A DNA stretch of 64,000 bases, taken from Bacillota bacterium. GTDB lineage: Bacteria > Bacillota > SHA-98 > UBA4971. The DNA lies in contig JANLFY010000006.1 in the NCBI GenBank assembly GCA_024653485.1, positions 62,001-126,000 of the forward strand. Direction: 5' to 3'. Below the pieces are notes generated by a model. It made no database searches. It was not told the origin of the DNA and worked only from the letters and a program-made list of their open reading frames with translations. This document shows positions 61,987-64,000 of this stretch, piece after piece (the first letter of the stretch is position 1; each line of letters begins with the position of its first letter). The position numbers and the translations under genes were made by a program.

Positions 61987-62481
61987 TCAAGGCTTGATGC
62001 CCGGAAGCACGAATGGCACTTTGGCCGTAACAAGGCGAGGTTTCGTGAGAACCTCGGCGTGAACGTTGTACTCGCCGGGCGCGACCGGAGCGCCGGTCGA
62101 ATCCCTGCCGTCCCAGACAACCGAGTATACGGCTAGCTCCCCCGGGGCTATCTTTCGCTCGGTGAGCATCATGGTGGCCGCCTTGCCCGACGACCAGCGC
62201 CATACCTCGGTGCCGTCCTTCGCCGTCACCACGAAGTCGAACTGCATCCCGCTTGAGAACTGCAGACGGATGGGATCCTCGCCCGTATTGAAGGCAGCGA
62301 TGGTGAACACCTGCAGCTCACGGCCGTCGACTCGGGCGTCACTTGCGCCCACCTGGATCTTGAGGTTCTCGAAGGCCCTTGCAGAGCAGCCGGAAAAGAT
62401 CGCCGACATCAGCACGATCATCACCACGCCCGTGATCCATCGAATGCCTCGCGGTCTCAGCGTTCGCAACACGGAAATCAC
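61987..62481 (-). CDS. Lipoprotein with BsuPI (intracellular proteinase inhibitor) domain
   Basis: 164 residues. Lipobox MSAIFSGC, then a beta-sandwich with VFTIAAFNTGEDPIRLQFSSGMQFDF, VWRWSSGKAATMMLTERKIAPGE and VPFVLP, the BsuPI pattern. B. subtilis BsuPI inhibits the intracellular subtilisin. It overlaps the subtilase stop by four bases (GTGA) and is translated with it, suggesting that it controls or retains the protease outside the membrane. Confidence 0.85.
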   Translation of the reverse strand: MISVLRTLRPRGIRWITGVVMIVLMSAIFSGCSARAFENLKIQVGASDARVDGRELQVFTIAAFNTGEDPIRLQFSSGMQFDFVVTAKDGTEVWRWSSGKAATMMLTERKIAPGELAVYSVVWDGRDSTGAPVAPGEYNVHAEVLTKPRLVTAKVPFVLPGIKP

Positions 62482-64000
62482 CTTCCCTTTGCTCCGGCGG
62501 AGTCAGTGCCGGCGGGGCTCCTGGGTGTAAGGCGCGCCGGGCGCACGCCGCCGTCCGCGCCAGCCTCACCTTCTGCGGCGTCCGCGCCGGCCGCGCCGGC
62601 CCTCGATAGTGGCGCCGAGCCAACGTTGATCCGCACGCGCAGGTCCACGCCGGTGACCGAGTCGCCGTTCGATGTGATCCTGCCCGGGGTGCGTCCGTAG
62701 TAATCGCCTTCATCGATCATCCCGTTGTGGTTGACGTCGATCCAGCCATACAGGTACCAGGATCCCGCCTCGACGTCCCTCACCTCGTACAACCCGCCCG
62801 GGGCAGGGTTCGCCACGGCGCTGTGGTACGTGAGCGTGGTTCCGTCGTCCTCGCCCGCAAAGACCTTCATCGTCGTCACCGACGAGCCGGTTACCGCGGC
62901 GTGGGCGTTGACCAAACCCCAACCGTGCTCACTGTCCTGCCCGGGGAATCCGAGGTCCATGGCTGTCTCACGAAGAGCATTCGCCACCGCGGCTGGTCCC
63001 CTGACCCCCGAGGCGATCATGAGGGCTGCAAGGCCCGCCACGTGCGGCGTGGCCATCGATGTCCCCGAGGCGTTCGCGAAAGAGTTGGTCGGCCAGGCGC
63101 TCAGGATATCCGCCCCTGGGGCGACCACGTCCACTTTGCTACCGTAGTTGCTCCACTCGGCTCGGACGAGGTCCGGGCCCACGGCGCCGACGGCGATGAC
63201 TCTGGGATCGCGGCCGGGGTACGCAACCCACGGCTCCCCGTCGTTGCCGGCCGCCGCCACCATAGTCACGCCCCTATTGTACGCGTACTGGATGGCCTGA
63301 TCCATGAACGGGTCCTCGCCCGAGCTCGCATCGCCGATCTGGAAGCTCATGTTTACCACGCTGGCTCCGTGGTCCGCGGCGTAACGCAAGGCCTCGATGA
63401 TCATGGAGAGATCGAGGTAGCCCGAGCCTGAATCGTCAGTGGCCTTGAGCGGCATGATACGCACGTTCCAATTGATGCCTGCCATGCCGAGACCGTTGTT
63501 GGTCACCGCGCCTATGATCCCGGCTACGTGGGTTCCGTGGCCATTGATATCCCGCACGTATGTGCTGCGATTGTAAAAGTCGTACCCGGTGGTCATGTGG
63601 CTGGCGAGGTCCGGGTGATCCGTCTGGACGCCCGTGTCTATCACAGCCACTATGACGGACGAGCTACCCGTGGTGAAGTCCCACGCGTACGGAAGGCTGA
63701 TCGCTTCGGGCCCCCACTGCCTCGAGTAGTGCGGATCGTTCGGGACTCGACGCATGACCCGGGCGCTGCCGGACGCGGCTGCGGCTCCAACGCCAACGAC
63801 CGCGGAAGCCTGGCCCACGCGCGCCGTATAGTTGGGCTGCGCGTGTTCCACGAGGGGATCCTCCTTGAACCTCTCGGCGGCTTGAGCGGGATCGATGCCA
63901 CGCGGAACGTCGATCACGTATATGCCCGTGCCTTCGATGGCGCGCTTTATCGTGTAGCCGTGCCGCTCAGCCGCGGCGCGGATCTCGTCGGAGGTGGCGC
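62478..64000 (-). CDS. Subtilisin-like S8 serine protease (runs off the right edge)
   Basis: At least 507 residues visible. An inhibitor I9-like prodomain end (EIRAAAERHGYTIKR, LVEHAQPNY), then VIVAVIDTGVQTDHPDL (Asp), GHGTHVAGIIG (His), AAGNDG (oxyanion Asn) and GTSMATPHVAGLA (Ser). A C-terminal Ig-like domain (about 370-470, GWIDVNHNGMIDEGDYYG) and an Ala/Gly-rich tail follow. The N-terminus and signal peptide are beyond the window. It is likely exported. It is coupled to the BsuPI lipoprotein gene. Confidence 0.93.
   Translation of the reverse strand, partial: ATSDEIRAAAERHGYTIKRAIEGTGIYVIDVPRGIDPAQAAERFKEDPLVEHAQPNYTARVGQASAVVGVGAAAASGSARVMRRVPNDPHYSRQWGPEAISLPYAWDFTTGSSSVIVAVIDTGVQTDHPDLASHMTTGYDFYNRSTYVRDINGHGTHVAGIIGAVTNNGLGMAGINWNVRIMPLKATDDSGSGYLDLSMIIEALRYAADHGASVVNMSFQIGDASSGEDPFMDQAIQYAYNRGVTMVAAAGNDGEPWVAYPGRDPRVIAVGAVGPDLVRAEWSNYGSKVDVVAPGADILSAWPTNSFANASGTSMATPHVAGLAALMIASGVRGPAAVANALRETAMDLGFPGQDSEHGWGLVNAHAAVTGSSVTTMKVFAGEDDGTTLTYHSAVANPAPGGLYEVRDVEAGSWYLYGWIDVNHNGMIDEGDYYGRTPGRITSNGDSVTGVDLRVRINVGSAPLSRAGAAGADAAEGEAGADGGVRPARLTPRSPAGTDSAGAKGR

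Overview
The window looks like chromosomal DNA of a high-GC, endospore-forming member of the Bacillota. Evidence is the veg, yabG, ksgA and yabE neighbourhood, at least six proteins built from SPOCS (DUF3794) sporulation domains, spore-wall enzymes (an amidase, an L,D-transpeptidase, a LysM/GH18-like protein), sigma-K-like promoter sequences, and a T-box leader before leuS. The exact genus cannot be told from the sequence alone; a deep clostridial or limnochordial lineage would fit.

Region 1 (1-1.3 kb): the start of a YprA/MrfA-type DEAD/DEAH helicase that runs off the left edge, and a small DUF2284 cysteine-rich protein.

Region 2 (1.4-23.3 kb, all minus strand): a large island in which six SPOCS proteins, about 17 SPOCS domains in total, are interleaved with sugar-nucleotide genes (a nucleotidyltransferase and a GDP-mannose dehydratase-like SDR), five glycosyltransferase genes, one of them a double-domain fusion, and a LysM/GH18-like protein with an apparently lost catalytic motif. 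Several units start behind CATANNNTA elements, some with an AC about 16 bases upstream, as does yabG. I infer a late mother-cell (sigma-K) programme building a glycosylated coat or crust layer.

Region 3 (23.4-33 kb): a plus-strand amidase; a CAP protein with a Pro-Gln linker; then minus-strand veg, yabG, ykuK-like, ksgA, yabE, a TatD-associated radical SAM protein, a solute-binding lipoprotein-like protein and an L,D-transpeptidase.

Region 4 (33.2-38.7 kb): two secreted lipoprotein proteases of clan CD (a clostripain-like C11 and a caspase-like protein) sharing the same N-terminal layout, an unknown secreted protein and an aminotransferase.

Region 5 (38.9-42.5 kb): promoter, an unusually long T-box leader, leuS and its terminator.

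Region 6 (42.6-60.2 kb): two converging operons. The plus-strand one encodes a radical SAM/SPASM enzyme, a PP-loop (PAPS-reductase-like) protein with an RRE/PqqD-like N-terminus, a PEP-synthase-like protein, a B12-type radical SAM enzyme, an MTA-phosphorylase-like protein, an MTA/SAH-deaminase-like amidohydrolase, a methyltransferase and a small kinase. The minus-strand one encodes a second radical SAM/SPASM enzyme, a PF14907-like nucleotidyltransferase, an ABC exporter, a GNAT acetyltransferase and an M16 peptidase. Together they look like an uncharacterised biosynthetic and export cluster, possibly for a modified peptide; no precursor gene could be identified with confidence.

Region 7 (60.2-64 kb): a 1-kb stretch with no convincing gene but gene-like debris, an AbrB/PIN toxin-antitoxin pair, a BsuPI-domain lipoprotein, and a subtilisin-like protease that runs off the right edge.
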